This document shows, one piece after another, positions 23,967 to 31,619 of a stretch of 64,000 nt of DNA. The position numbers and the translations under genes were made by a program. Location: assembly GCA_018432935.1 (NCBI GenBank), contig JAHDSF010000018.1, positions 239,038 through 303,037 of the forward strand. Direction: 5' to 3'. The stretch is from Rhodospirillales bacterium (lineage in GTDB: Bacteria; Pseudomonadota; Alphaproteobacteria; Rhodospirillales; Shumkoniaceae). Within the stretch, counting starts at the first letter, position 1. Each line of letters opens with the position of its first letter. The notes beneath the pieces were generated by a model. The model saw only the letters and a program-made list of their open reading frames with translations, had not been told where the DNA came from and searched no databases.

Positions 23967-25247
23967 ATGCCGATCACCCTCGACTTCGGCCGCCCGCCCC
24001 TGGCCGGCGGCTGGGACCTCGACCCGCCGCCGCTGGCGCGGGTGCGCCAGAAGTTCCCGGCCGACGCCGTCGACGCCCTGCCGCCGCTCGTCGAGGCGGG
24101 GCTGGCGGCGCTGCCGCTGCCCGACCTCGCCGACAAGCGGATCGCGATCACTGTCGGCAGCCGTGGCATCGCCCGCCTGCCCGAGATCGTCGCCGCCCTC
24201 GTCTCGGCGCTCCGGGCCCGCGGCGCCCTGCCCTTCATCGTTCCCGCCATGGGCAGCCACGGCGGCGGCACCGCCGAGGGCCAGCGCGGCGTGCTCGAGG
24301 GCTACGGCGTCACCGAGGCGGCGGTGGGGGCGCCGATCCAGGCCTCGATGGAGGCGGTCGAGACCGGCAGGCTGGCCGACGGCACGCCGCTCTACTGCGA
24401 CCGGATCGCCCGCGAAGCCGACGGCATCGTGCTGTTCAACACCATCCGCCCCCACTCCGCCTTCAAGGCCGCGATCGAGAGCGGGCTGATGAAGATGGCG
24501 GTGATCGGCCTCGGCAAGCACCGCGGCGCCGCCGCCTTCCACGAGCCCGGCTGGGCCGGCTTTCCCGACCGCCTGGTCGAGGCGGGGCGGCGGCAGATCG
24601 CCGCCCTGCCGGTGCTGTTCGGGGTGGCGGTGGTGGAGAACGCCTACGCCGCGATCGCCCGCCTCGAGCTGATCGCCCCGGCCGCGATCGAGACGCGGGA
24701 GAAAGCCCTGCTGGCCGAGACCAAGCGCCTGATGGGCCGCCTGCTGATGCCCCGCATCGACGTCCTGATCGTCGATCGGATCGGCAAGAACGTCGCCGGG
24801 GCCGGGATGGACCCCAACGTGACCGGTCGCTCCGCCGTCGGCATCGGCCGCTTCGAGGCGCCGCCGATCGGCAAGATCATCGTCCGCGGGCTGACCGAGG
24901 CCACCCACGGCAACGCCGCCGGGATCGGCGCCGCCGACTTCACCACGGTGGCCTGCGTGCGTGCGATCGACTTCGCGGCCACCTACGCCAACGTGCTGTC
25001 GGCCGGCGTGATGTTCGGCGCCCGGCTGCCGGTGGTGCTGCCCAGCGACCGCGACGCCGTCACCGCCGCGCTACGCACCTGCGGCGCCGCCGACCCCCAG
25101 GCCGCCCGCGTGGTGCGGATCTGCGACACCAAGTCGCTGCACGAGATCATCGTCTCCCCCGCCTGCCTCGCCGACCTCGGCCCCGCCGCCGACCCCCTCG
25201 GCCCGGCCGAGGCGATGCGGTTCGATGCGGAGGGAAATTTGGGGTGA
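23967..25247 (+). CDS. LarA-like (DUF2088) nickel-pincer-nucleotide-dependent racemase/epimerase
   Basis: This 426-residue protein is of the LarA superfamily. Likely counterparts of the Lactobacillus LarA residues are His98 in AMGSHGGGT (His108), His163 in IRPHSAF (His174), Lys176 in ESGLMKMAV (the cofactor-linked Lys184) and His192 in AAAFHEPG (the nickel ligand His200). The 16-residue spacing between Lys176 and His192 equals that of LarA. LarA enzymes racemise or epimerise alpha-hydroxy acids by hydride transfer through the nickel-pincer cofactor. It ends the ABC operon, 5 bases after the small unknown gene; larC, larE and larB at 10.9-13.7 kb could supply the cofactor. Sequence outside these blocks differs much from lactate racemase, so the substrate is probably not lactate. 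Confidence 0.8.
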   Translation: MPITLDFGRPPLAGGWDLDPPPLARVRQKFPADAVDALPPLVEAGLAALPLPDLADKRIAITVGSRGIARLPEIVAALVSALRARGALPFIVPAMGSHGGGTAEGQRGVLEGYGVTEAAVGAPIQASMEAVETGRLADGTPLYCDRIAREADGIVLFNTIRPHSAFKAAIESGLMKMAVIGLGKHRGAAAFHEPGWAGFPDRLVEAGRRQIAALPVLFGVAVVENAYAAIARLELIAPAAIETREKALLAETKRLMGRLLMPRIDVLIVDRIGKNVAGAGMDPNVTGRSAVGIGRFEAPPIGKIIVRGLTEATHGNAAGIGAADFTTVACVRAIDFAATYANVLSAGVMFGARLPVVLPSDRDAVTAALRTCGAADPQAARVVRICDTKSLHEIIVSPACLADLGPAADPLGPAEAMRFDAEGNLG

Positions 25248-25328
25248 GAGGGGGGTGCGGCCCGCCGGCCGGCACGCGCGAGGTGGATTCTCTCCACTGG
25301 AGCGCGCTGTTACCCTTGAGATAGATAA

Positions 25329-25362
25329 AGCGTCCCCAGAATTCCCTCGTCCCCAGAATTCC
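25329..25362. repeat. Two tandem copies of a 17-bp unit
   Basis: CGTCCCCAGAATTCCCT occurs twice head to tail with no mismatch in the spacer before the nuclease-like gene, at the edge of the lower-G+C islet. Only two copies, so not a CRISPR array. Confidence 0.8.
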
Positions 25363-25460
25363 CTAGGATTTTTAGGCAGATCGACCTAGAAACCGCAGGA
25401 ATTGCCGCAACCGCCAGTTTTGATATGATAGTTCATTATCCTGTTGGGGGGAGGCCTGGG

Positions 25461-26612
25461 ATGGACTTCGCGGAAAAGATCGCGGCTCTTGCACAGCGCA
25501 TCGCCAAGCAGAAAGACAGCGTGGTGACGGAGGAGGCGACCAAGAACGCCTTCGTGATGCCTTTTCTCAGCGCCCTGGGATACGACGTGTTCGACCCGCA
25601 CGTTGTCGTCCCGGAATTCACTGCCGACGTCGGCGTCAAGAAGGGCGAGAAGGTCGACTACGCCATAAAGCTCGATGGCAAAGTCGTAATGCTGGTCGAG
25701 TGCAAGCCCTGCAAAGGTGAGCTTTGCTCGCAGCATATGTCGCAGCTTTACCGATATTTTTCTGTCACCGAAGCTCGATTCGGTATCCTCACCAATGGCG
25801 TCGTCTACTGGTTTTACAGCGACCTTGACGAGGCCAATAAGATGGACGCCAAGCCGTTCTTCGAGTTCGATATGCTGAACTTCCGACCCGCCCAACTCGA
25901 CGAGTTGAAGAAGTTTTCCGTCGGCAGCTTCGACGTCGAGTCGATTCTTGAGACGGCGAGCGACCTCAAATACGGCTCCCTACTCATGCGCGAGATCGCC
26001 AACGAGATCGACACGCCGTCTGAGGAGGTGATGAGGTTGTTCATCGGGCGGGTCTATGACGGCAAGCTGACCGCCAACGTGCTGGCGAAGTTCGGCCCGC
26101 TCGTACAGAAGGCCATGAAGGACACGATACGGGAACTGGTCAACCAGCGCCTTTCGTCGGCCCTAGACGACACCGCCAAGACCGCACTGCCTGCGGCAGC
26201 ATCCGCGGAAGGCAAACCCGACCAATGCCCTCCGGGCGATGCCGCCGACCAAGACAGCAACACGGGCGACCTTGATAGCGTCGTAACGACCGAGGAAGAA
26301 GCCGAGGGTTACCAGATCGTTCGGGCCATCGTGCGCGAGGCGGTCAAAGTAGACCGCGTGAAGATGCGGGATGCGAAGTCCTATTGCGCCATCCTGTTGG
26401 ATGACAACAACCGCAAGCCCATCTGCCGCCTCCACTTCAATCGCACTGCCAAGTACATCGGCCTCTTCAACGATGACAAGACGGAGGAGCGTGTCCGCAT
26501 CGACAGCCTTGACGACATCTTCGCCCACGCCGCCCGGCTCAAGGCCACAGCCCTAAGCTACGACGCCGCGAGCCGCGACAAGCACAAGGCCCAAGAACTG
26601 AGCCCGGCCTGA
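25461..26612 (+). CDS. Solitary type I restriction HsdR-N-like nuclease-domain protein
   Basis: A 383-residue protein whose N-terminal 150 residues resemble the nuclease domain of type I restriction R subunits. Glu24 lies in an amphipathic helix, Asp66 in EKVDYAIKLDG, and Glu80-x-Lys82 in LVECKPCK, giving a full PD-(D/E)XK set. There is no helicase domain and no methylase or specificity gene nearby. The C-terminal 110 residues form a second, unrecognised domain after an acidic low-complexity linker (about 240-285). G+C content is visibly lower than in flanking genes, which fits horizontal transfer. Whether it cuts DNA in phage defence is inference. Confidence 0.75.
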   Translation: MDFAEKIAALAQRIAKQKDSVVTEEATKNAFVMPFLSALGYDVFDPHVVVPEFTADVGVKKGEKVDYAIKLDGKVVMLVECKPCKGELCSQHMSQLYRYFSVTEARFGILTNGVVYWFYSDLDEANKMDAKPFFEFDMLNFRPAQLDELKKFSVGSFDVESILETASDLKYGSLLMREIANEIDTPSEEVMRLFIGRVYDGKLTANVLAKFGPLVQKAMKDTIRELVNQRLSSALDDTAKTALPAAASAEGKPDQCPPGDAADQDSNTGDLDSVVTTEEEAEGYQIVRAIVREAVKVDRVKMRDAKSYCAILLDDNNRKPICRLHFNRTAKYIGLFNDDKTEERVRIDSLDDIFAHAARLKATALSYDAASRDKHKAQELSPA

Positions 26613-26737
26613 TTTCCCTGCGTGCGGCTGAATGCGCCCGCCGTCGGCAGTTGAACCCAAGCGGCAGAACCGGTCGGCGAGACCGGTAGGCGGTCGCCGT
26701 GTGCGCGAGCCAAAGCTTGGGCAAGGAAACGCCGCAT

Positions 26738-27643
26738 TCAGGATGATTCGTAGCTTTTCTCCAGGAGAGGCTTGGCTCGCTCAACATCATCGAGTGTGCG
26801 GATTGTGATTTCGAGGTCACCGGTTCCAAAGTGGCCGATATTACGAACATCGCGTGTAAAACCAGGACGAAGCTCCACCGTTTCGGGGGCTATCTTGACG
26901 AAGAGCAGCAGGTTGCGCGACTTTGGGTGGACTTCTACGCACGCGAAATTCTTCATCCGGCGGAACGCGAAGTAGTTCTGTAGAACCTTGAGTTGGATGT
27001 CGTCGCCTAAGGCCAGTATCCAGGCCTTCAATGCCTCATAGAGGTCGCTCATTTCCTGATCAGCTTGCGCAAGGTATTCGCTGACCGTCTTGGTGCGATT
27101 ATTGACAGAGATTACACCACCATTCCCGATGGTCTGGCCAGACGCAGCGTTGACAAGGTCGAGAAGCAGCAGATCGCTGCCGTAGCGGCGATAGGAGATG
27201 AGTTCGATATTGCGATCCATCTGGTTGACGGCATGCTCGTCATATCGCGTGAAATCCCCAGCGATGCACAAGAGGCGGGGTGAGGACCATTCGACCGCCT
27301 TGGCCATCTCGTGCCCGAACTTCTCCATCACGAGCCATTCAAAGTCGCGCTTATGGTCCATGAGCCAATCGAGATAGAACAGGCCCTGGTTGATGACATT
27401 CTCGTTGGTGGCCCGCTTGTACTCGATGATCACCGGGCAACCATTTTCATCGATGCCCAGCGTGTCCATTCGGCCACCGTAACCCTGGCCCGTAGAGAAC
27501 TCAGATGCAAGAAACCGAACCCCAAGGAACGCTTCGAGATTGCGCTCGATTAGGGTTTGAAGCGACTTCTCCAGGGACACAGAGCTGCCTTCGAGTTCGA
27601 CAACACCATCGCAACTGAAACGAAAGAGTTTGATATCGCTCAT
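26738..27643 (-). CDS. PD-(D/E)XK nuclease-like protein with C-terminal DUF5655-type domain
   Basis: A 301-residue protein. The N-terminal part has the NucS/DUF91-like nuclease pattern: Glu33 in TLIERNLEAF, Asp60 in GGRMDTLGID and Glu74-x-Lys76 in VIIEYKRA. The C-terminal 100 residues (FACVEVHPKSRNLLLFVKI onwards) match the DUF5655 type of domain found fused to such nucleases. It is convergent with the HsdR-like gene across 125 bases. The islet it belongs to abuts tRNA-Lys, a common integration site. Biological role unproven; repair or defence are the candidates. Confidence 0.75.
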   Translation of the reverse strand: MSDIKLFRFSCDGVVELEGSSVSLEKSLQTLIERNLEAFLGVRFLASEFSTGQGYGGRMDTLGIDENGCPVIIEYKRATNENVINQGLFYLDWLMDHKRDFEWLVMEKFGHEMAKAVEWSSPRLLCIAGDFTRYDEHAVNQMDRNIELISYRRYGSDLLLLDLVNAASGQTIGNGGVISVNNRTKTVSEYLAQADQEMSDLYEALKAWILALGDDIQLKVLQNYFAFRRMKNFACVEVHPKSRNLLLFVKIAPETVELRPGFTRDVRNIGHFGTGDLEITIRTLDDVERAKPLLEKSYESS

Positions 27644-27868
27644 GTTGGTTGCTGTCTCGCCAACGGTCGTCGGCTGTTAGTCTAGCAGCGGAGAAGTTGC
27701 GTGACGACGGAATACGTCTGGCGCCGGCCGTCCCCAGGCGTGCAGGGGACCGAGGCCAGTCGCGGTCGCGTCGACGCGACCCGGCGCGGCCACGGTGTTC
27801 GGTTCGGATGGCCCGTTTCGCCCGGCGGTGGTACGTGCCCATGTGGTACCCGCCCCTGGAAACAATAT

Positions 27869-27890
27869 GGGCCACCGCGATGGGTGGCCC
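27869..27890 (-). terminator. Hairpin downstream of tRNA-Lys
   Basis: GGGCCACC and GGTGGCCC form an 8-bp stem with a 6-base loop, 28 bases past the tRNA 3' end on the reverse strand, followed by ATATTGTTTCC. It probably terminates the tRNA transcript; the U tract is weak. Confidence 0.5.
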
Positions 27891-27917
27891 GCAAACAATT
27901 GCAATTACGCTGATTTT

Positions 27918-27993
27918 TGGTGAGCGCGTCGGGATTCGAACCCGAGACCCACAGATTAAAAGTCTGTTGCTCTACCACCTGAGCTACGCGCCC
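27918..27993 (-). tRNA. tRNA-Lys (anticodon UUU), CCA encoded
   Basis: Read on the reverse strand, the 76 bases fold as a tRNA. The acceptor stem GGGCGCG pairs with CGCGCTC (one G-U). The D arm begins TAGCTCAGG, the anticodon loop is CTTTTAA with anticodon TTT, and the T arm is TCGGG-TTCGAAT-CCCGA. The discriminator A and CCA are encoded. It decodes AAA and, by wobble, AAG lysine codons. Confidence 0.96.
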
Positions 27994-28005
27994 GCGACCC
28001 GGCGA

Positions 28006-28034
28006 ACATAAGGAGTCGCCCCCGCGGGGGTCAA
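28006..28034 (-). promoter_or_regulatory. Sigma-70-type promoter for tRNA-Lys
   Basis: On the reverse strand TTGACC, a 17-base spacer and TTATGT end 12 bases before the tRNA 5' end. The -35 box overlaps the stop codon of the upstream gene. Spacing and distance are textbook for a stable-RNA promoter. Confidence 0.65.
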
Positions 28035-28549
28035 TCCCTTTCGCCCCGGGCGCGGCGGCCGGCCTGCGCCAGCAGGGCGCGGTCGCCGCTTTCCCAGCTC
28101 GCGGTCATGGTCAGCGCGGTCACCTTCCAGGCGCCGCCTTCGCGGCGCAGCGCATAGGCGTAGCGGCCGCCCAGCGTCCACAGCGCGGCGCCGATGCGGT
28201 GGGTGGCCTGGAAGTCGGCCTCGGCCTCGGCCGCGTCGGGGCCGGCGAGGGTGACGACGTGGTTGGTCACCAAGTGCTGGGTGGCGTCGAAGCCGGGCAG
28301 CAGGGCGCGCCACGAGGCGACCAGCGCATCGGCCCCGAGGGTCGCCGGCTCGCCCCCGGCCAGGCTGGTGTAGTCGACCCGCACCTCGTCCGCGAAGGCG
28401 GCGCGCACGCGCTCCCACTGCCCGCGGTCGGCGCCGGCGGCGATCGCGGTGACGGCGTCGACGATCGCGGCGCGGTCCGCGGGCGATACCGCCGCGGCCG
28501 GGGCGGCGCACAGGGCCAGCAGGGCCGCCGCCAGGGCGAGGCTCCTCAC
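28031..28549 (-). CDS. Exported SnoaL-like (NTF2-fold) protein
   Basis: A 172-residue protein with a signal peptide (MRSLALAAALLALCAAPAAA, reading the GTG start as Met). The mature domain has the SnoaL_4/NTF2-like pattern: DAVTAIAAGADRG, ERVRAAFADEVRVDYTSLAG, TQHLVTNHVV and a YALRREGGAWKVTAL strand. The start GTG at 28549 overlaps the stop of the upstream SnoaL-like gene (GTGA). Members of this fold act as small-molecule isomerases, dehydratases or binding proteins; no catalytic assignment is possible here. Confidence 0.8.
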   Translation of the reverse strand: MRSLALAAALLALCAAPAAAVSPADRAAIVDAVTAIAAGADRGQWERVRAAFADEVRVDYTSLAGGEPATLGADALVASWRALLPGFDATQHLVTNHVVTLAGPDAAEAEADFQATHRIGAALWTLGGRYAYALRREGGAWKVTALTMTASWESGDRALLAQAGRRARGERD

Positions 28550-29055
28550 CGCCCCCTCCCCTCGCCCGCCAGCCGCTCGGGCAGCGGGCGCAAGGGATAG
28601 TGGGCCCAGAAGAAGGCGTCGGAGGCGTACATGTCGGTCAGGAAGTTCTGCGCCTCGACGATCCTGCCGTCGCGGATGCGGAACATCAGGGCGTAGAGCT
28701 GGTCGACCTCGGGCCCGCGGCCGACGTTCGACCAGCCGCGGTGGATGTCGACCACCAGCTCGCCCTGGGCCTGGAAGAACACCGGCTCGGCCTTGAACCT
28801 GCCGGCGGCGAGGCTGCGGAAGAAGGCGATCACCTCGTCGCGGCCGCGCTTGTCGCCGGCCAGCGGGTGGTGGCCGGGAATCCGCCATACCACGTCCTCG
28901 GCCAGGAACGGGCGCAGCGCCTCGGGCTCGCCCTTGGCATAGGCCGCGTAGTAGTCGCGGACGAGCTGGATGTTGGCCGCCTCCTGCGGGTCCTGGGCGA
29001 GGGCGGCGCCGGACAGGATGGCGGCTGCGGCCGCGGCGGCAAGCGTCGTTCTCAT
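28546..29055 (-). CDS. Exported SnoaL-like (NTF2-fold) protein with conserved WRIPG motif
   Basis: A 169-residue protein with a signal peptide ending near SGAALAQ. The mature part is a SnoaL-like domain: LVRDYYAAYAKGEPEAL, EDVVWRIPGHHPLAG, GRDEVIAFFRSL and DQLYALMFRIRDGRIVEAQ. This is a classic ketosteroid-isomerase-like layout. It starts 14 bases after the alpha/beta hydrolase gene and overlaps the next SnoaL-like gene, so the three form one operon of exported proteins. Confidence 0.85.
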   Translation of the reverse strand: MRTTLAAAAAAAILSGAALAQDPQEAANIQLVRDYYAAYAKGEPEALRPFLAEDVVWRIPGHHPLAGDKRGRDEVIAFFRSLAAGRFKAEPVFFQAQGELVVDIHRGWSNVGRGPEVDQLYALMFRIRDGRIVEAQNFLTDMYASDAFFWAHYPLRPLPERLAGEGRGR

Positions 29056-29069
29056 GGCAACCTCCGGTC

Positions 29070-30005
29070 TCAGTGGGCGTCGAACCAGTCGGCGACGCGG
29101 GCGGCGGCGGCGCCGACGACGCGGGGATCGTCGTAGAAGCGGAACTGGTCGGCCGCGTCCAGCCACACCAGCGCCTTGTCGGCCGTGCCGAGGGCGGCGA
29201 AGTGGCGCCGCGCCGCCTCGGGCGCGATCGCCCCCTCGGCATGCACGACCAGGGTCGGCCGGGCGATGCGGGGCGCGAACGGGATCGTCTCGAAGGCGAG
29301 GATCGCCTCGTACGACAGATCGGCCCAGCGGTCGTTCCAGCCGGGGACGCGGGCGCGGCCGGCGTAGTAGTCGACCGCCGCCTGCACCGGCATCGCGGCC
29401 GCGGTGCTGCCGTCCGAAACCGCGGCCCGGGTGACGATGCGGCCCAAGGCGGCGCGGGCGGCGCGGCCGGCCTCGGCCAGGGCGCGGCGGCCGTCGGGGG
29501 TGAAGAAGTCGTCGTAGAGCCGGTCGTCGGTGTACCAGCCGGCGACGGTGGCGATGCTCCGGTAGCGAGCGTCCTCGGCTGCCGCCCGCGCCATGTAGCC
29601 GCCGCCGGCGCAGATGCCGAGGCCGTGGATGCGGGAACGGTCGACCTCCGGCCGCCCTTCCAGGAACGACACGGCCGCTTTCAGGTCGGCGACTTTGGCG
29701 AACGGGTCCTCGAGGCCGCGGACGGCGCCGCCGCTTTCGCCGAAGCCGGTGTGGTCGAAGGCGAGCGCGATGTAGCCGCGCTCCGCCAGGCGGCGGGCGT
29801 ACTCGGCCGGGTTCTGCTCCTTGACGCTGGTCCACGATCCGGTGACGACGACCGCCGGCGCCGGCCGGGCGGACTCGCGCGGATGATAGAGGTGGCCGAC
29901 GAGGATCGCCTCGCCGCTGGCGAACGAGACCCGCTCGATCCCGGGATCGGCGGCGGCGCTTCCGGCAGCGGCCGCGAAGACGAGGGTGAACAGCGATCGC
30001 AGCAT
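29070..30005 (-). CDS. Exported alpha/beta hydrolase with Cys in the nucleophile elbow
   Basis: A 311-residue protein with a signal peptide (first ~19 residues, ending SAAA). The alpha/beta hydrolase core shows an oxyanion strand PAPAVVVTGSW, FDHTGFGESGG and the elbow HGLGICAGGGYMA. The nucleophile position is Cys, as in dienelactone hydrolases, rather than Ser. The acid is probably the Asp of WLDAADQFRFYD or nearby, with the late basic residue unclear. Relatives (YcjY/DLH-like) are often annotated as peptidases or hydrolases without known substrate. First gene of the operon with two SnoaL-like proteins and next to an AraC regulator. Confidence 0.82.
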   Translation of the reverse strand: MLRSLFTLVFAAAAGSAAADPGIERVSFASGEAILVGHLYHPRESARPAPAVVVTGSWTSVKEQNPAEYARRLAERGYIALAFDHTGFGESGGAVRGLEDPFAKVADLKAAVSFLEGRPEVDRSRIHGLGICAGGGYMARAAAEDARYRSIATVAGWYTDDRLYDDFFTPDGRRALAEAGRAARAALGRIVTRAAVSDGSTAAAMPVQAAVDYYAGRARVPGWNDRWADLSYEAILAFETIPFAPRIARPTLVVHAEGAIAPEAARRHFAALGTADKALVWLDAADQFRFYDDPRVVGAAAARVADWFDAH

Positions 30006-30094
30006 GGCTGACCTCCCGCAAGGGTTCCCCCGATCATCGCGGAAGGCGGGCGGCGGCGCAGCGCCCGGGATTGCCGTCGGCTGCTCCGGGATTG

Positions 30095-30934
30095 CTATTC
30101 GCGCCAGGCGCCGGGGGTGGCGCCGGTCGCCTTGCGGAACTGCTCGGCGAACTTGCCGGGATGCTGGTAGCCGACCCGCCAGGCGATCTCGGCGACCGGC
30201 AGGCGGGTGGTGCGCAACAGCGCCTTGGCGCGCTCGATACGGCGGCCGACCAGGTAGCGATGCGGCGGCATGCCGACCGCCTCGCGGAAGCGGCGCAGGA
30301 AGTGGAACCGGCTCATCGCCGCCGCCGCGGCGATCTCGTCGAGGCCGATGTCGCGGTCCAGGTGATCCTCGATGAAGTCAAGCGCGCGGTCGATGCGGCC
30401 GTCGACCAGCCGCGGCGCCGGCGGGGCGCCGCCGGCCAGCCGCGCCACCTGGGCGGCCAGCGCCATCCCCAGGCTGTCGCGGTAGAGCGCCGGCGCCTCG
30501 TCGCCCACGGCGTGCAGGTTGAGGGCAAGCTGCGCCACCAGCGGATCGATCTCGCCGCCCTGGGGACGCAGGGCCCCGGGGTCGCCGCAGCCGGCGTCCG
30601 CCAGCAGCGCCGCGTCGAGCTCGACGTTGAGAAAATGGTTGGGACCGTCCCACGAACACCAGCCTTCGATGCCGGCGGGGAACAACCAGCCCTGGCCGGG
30701 GCGCAGCGGCAGCAGGCGGCGGCGGTCGCCGCCGTAGGCCGCCTGATGGCCGGGCAGCGGCCGCAGCACCACTCCGGCGACGACCTGGGCGAAGCGGAAA
30801 TGGCCCGCCCCCGGCCCGCTGCGGGTCAGCCGCGTCCGCCCGCTGGCCCACGCGGTCTCGCCTTCCCGCAGCACATCGGACGGCAACGAAGCCGGGCCTG
30901 CCATGCCAAAGCCGCTCCCTGCAACCCTGTCCAT
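30095..30934 (-). CDS. AraC-family transcriptional regulator
   Basis: About 279 residues from the ATG at 30934 (a second candidate is 30904). The C-terminal 100 residues hold two helix-turn-helix motifs, the first around LDEIAAAAAMSRFHFLRRF and the second around LPVAEIAWRVGYQHPGKF, ending in the usual PGAWRE. The N-terminal effector domain is cupin-like but not assignable. A longer in-frame start would run into the intergenic palindromic repeat (MVRQAHHEV reading), so it is rejected. Probably controls the downstream hydrolase/SnoaL operon on the same strand. Confidence 0.85.
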   Translation of the reverse strand: MDRVAGSGFGMAGPASLPSDVLREGETAWASGRTRLTRSGPGAGHFRFAQVVAGVVLRPLPGHQAAYGGDRRRLLPLRPGQGWLFPAGIEGWCSWDGPNHFLNVELDAALLADAGCGDPGALRPQGGEIDPLVAQLALNLHAVGDEAPALYRDSLGMALAAQVARLAGGAPPAPRLVDGRIDRALDFIEDHLDRDIGLDEIAAAAAMSRFHFLRRFREAVGMPPHRYLVGRRIERAKALLRTTRLPVAEIAWRVGYQHPGKFAEQFRKATGATPGAWRE

Positions 30935-30994
30935 GATATGCGCGCCGGAACGCCCGCTGGAAGGGGGGACGCGTCCCTGCGAAGCCTTCGAAGC

Positions 30995-31060
30995 GACCTC
31001 ATGGTGAGCCTGTCGAACCATGAGGTCGGGGCCCCATCCTTCGACAAGCTCAAGATGAGG
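30995..31060. repeat. Dispersed intergenic palindromic repeat (MVRQAHHE-type), copy 1
   Basis: GACCTCATGG and CCATGAGGTC form a perfect 10-bp stem around a 13-base loop, followed by CATCCTTCGACAAGCTCA. A near-identical element is at 61877-61950 and a related one at 59870-59912. This repeat class is common between genes of alphaproteobacteria. Confidence 0.85.
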
Positions 31061-31089
31061 GCGAGCGGACCGGATCAGGACGCGCGGCG

Positions 31090-31599
31090 TCAGCCGGCGG
31101 CGGCAAACTTGGTAGCCAGAGCCGCCTTGACGCGCGGGCTGACGAAGTGGCCGATGTCGCCCCCCAGCCGCCCGATCTCCTTGACGAAGCGCGACGAGAT
31201 GAACTGATGGTGCTCGGACGCCATCAGGAACACCGTTTCAACCCGCGGGTTCAGGCGGGCGTTCATGCCGGCCATCTGGAACTCGTACTCGAAATCCGAC
31301 ACCGCGCGCAGCCCACGCACGATGACGCGGGCCCCGACCTCGGTCACGAAGTTCATCAGCAGGGTGTCGAACGGGACCACGACGATCCGGCTGCCGTCGC
31401 CGTTGCTGACCGCCGCCACCTCGGCCTCGACCAGGGCGCAGCGCTCCTCGATCGAGAACAGCGGGGCCTTGCCGGCGTTGCCGGCGACACCGACGACCAG
31501 GTGGTCGACGACGCGGGTGGCGCGCTGGATGATGTCGAGATGGCCGTTGGTGATCGGGTCGAAGGTCCCCGGGTAGACGCCGATCCTGTGATCCGGCAT
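31090..31599 (-). CDS. coaD: Pantetheine-phosphate adenylyltransferase (CoaD)
   Basis: A 169-residue nucleotidyltransferase catalysing the penultimate step of coenzyme A synthesis (4'-phosphopantetheine + ATP to dephospho-CoA). It has the signature IGVYPGTFDPITNGHLDII with the TxGH motif, RGLRAVSDFEYE, and the ISSRFVKEI motif. The ATG at 31599 (MPDHRIGVYPG) has AAGGGGGG upstream and matches family length. An ATG at 31623 overlapping the gyrA stop is the alternative and would add 8 residues. Immediately downstream of gyrA, an arrangement frequent in alphaproteobacteria. Confidence 0.95.
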   Translation of the reverse strand: MPDHRIGVYPGTFDPITNGHLDIIQRATRVVDHLVVGVAGNAGKAPLFSIEERCALVEAEVAAVSNGDGSRIVVVPFDTLLMNFVTEVGARVIVRGLRAVSDFEYEFQMAGMNARLNPRVETVFLMASEHHQFISSRFVKEIGRLGGDIGHFVSPRVKAALATKFAAAG

Positions 31600-31619
31600 G
31601 CCGCCCCCCTTGGCCGCGC

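Noticed and set aside
25329..25362. Tandem repeat considered as a CRISPR array
   Set aside because: Only two copies of 17 bp with no spacer between them and no cas genes in the window.
25248..27993. Attachment-site duplication of the tRNA-Lys 3' end at the far side of the nuclease islet
   Set aside because: I searched by eye for a second copy of the T-arm/acceptor sequence near 25250-25460 and found none; no integrase gene is present either.
27649..28011. Forward open frame of 120 codons whose end reads GIRTRDPQIKSLLLYHLSYAP
   Set aside because: The tail is the antisense translation of tRNA-Lys, a well-known artefact; the rest has no family similarity or ribosome-binding site.
30935..31021. 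29-residue N-terminal extension of the AraC regulator beginning MVRQAHHEV
   Set aside because: This is the translation of the dispersed intergenic repeat, not protein sequence; the start is placed at 30934.
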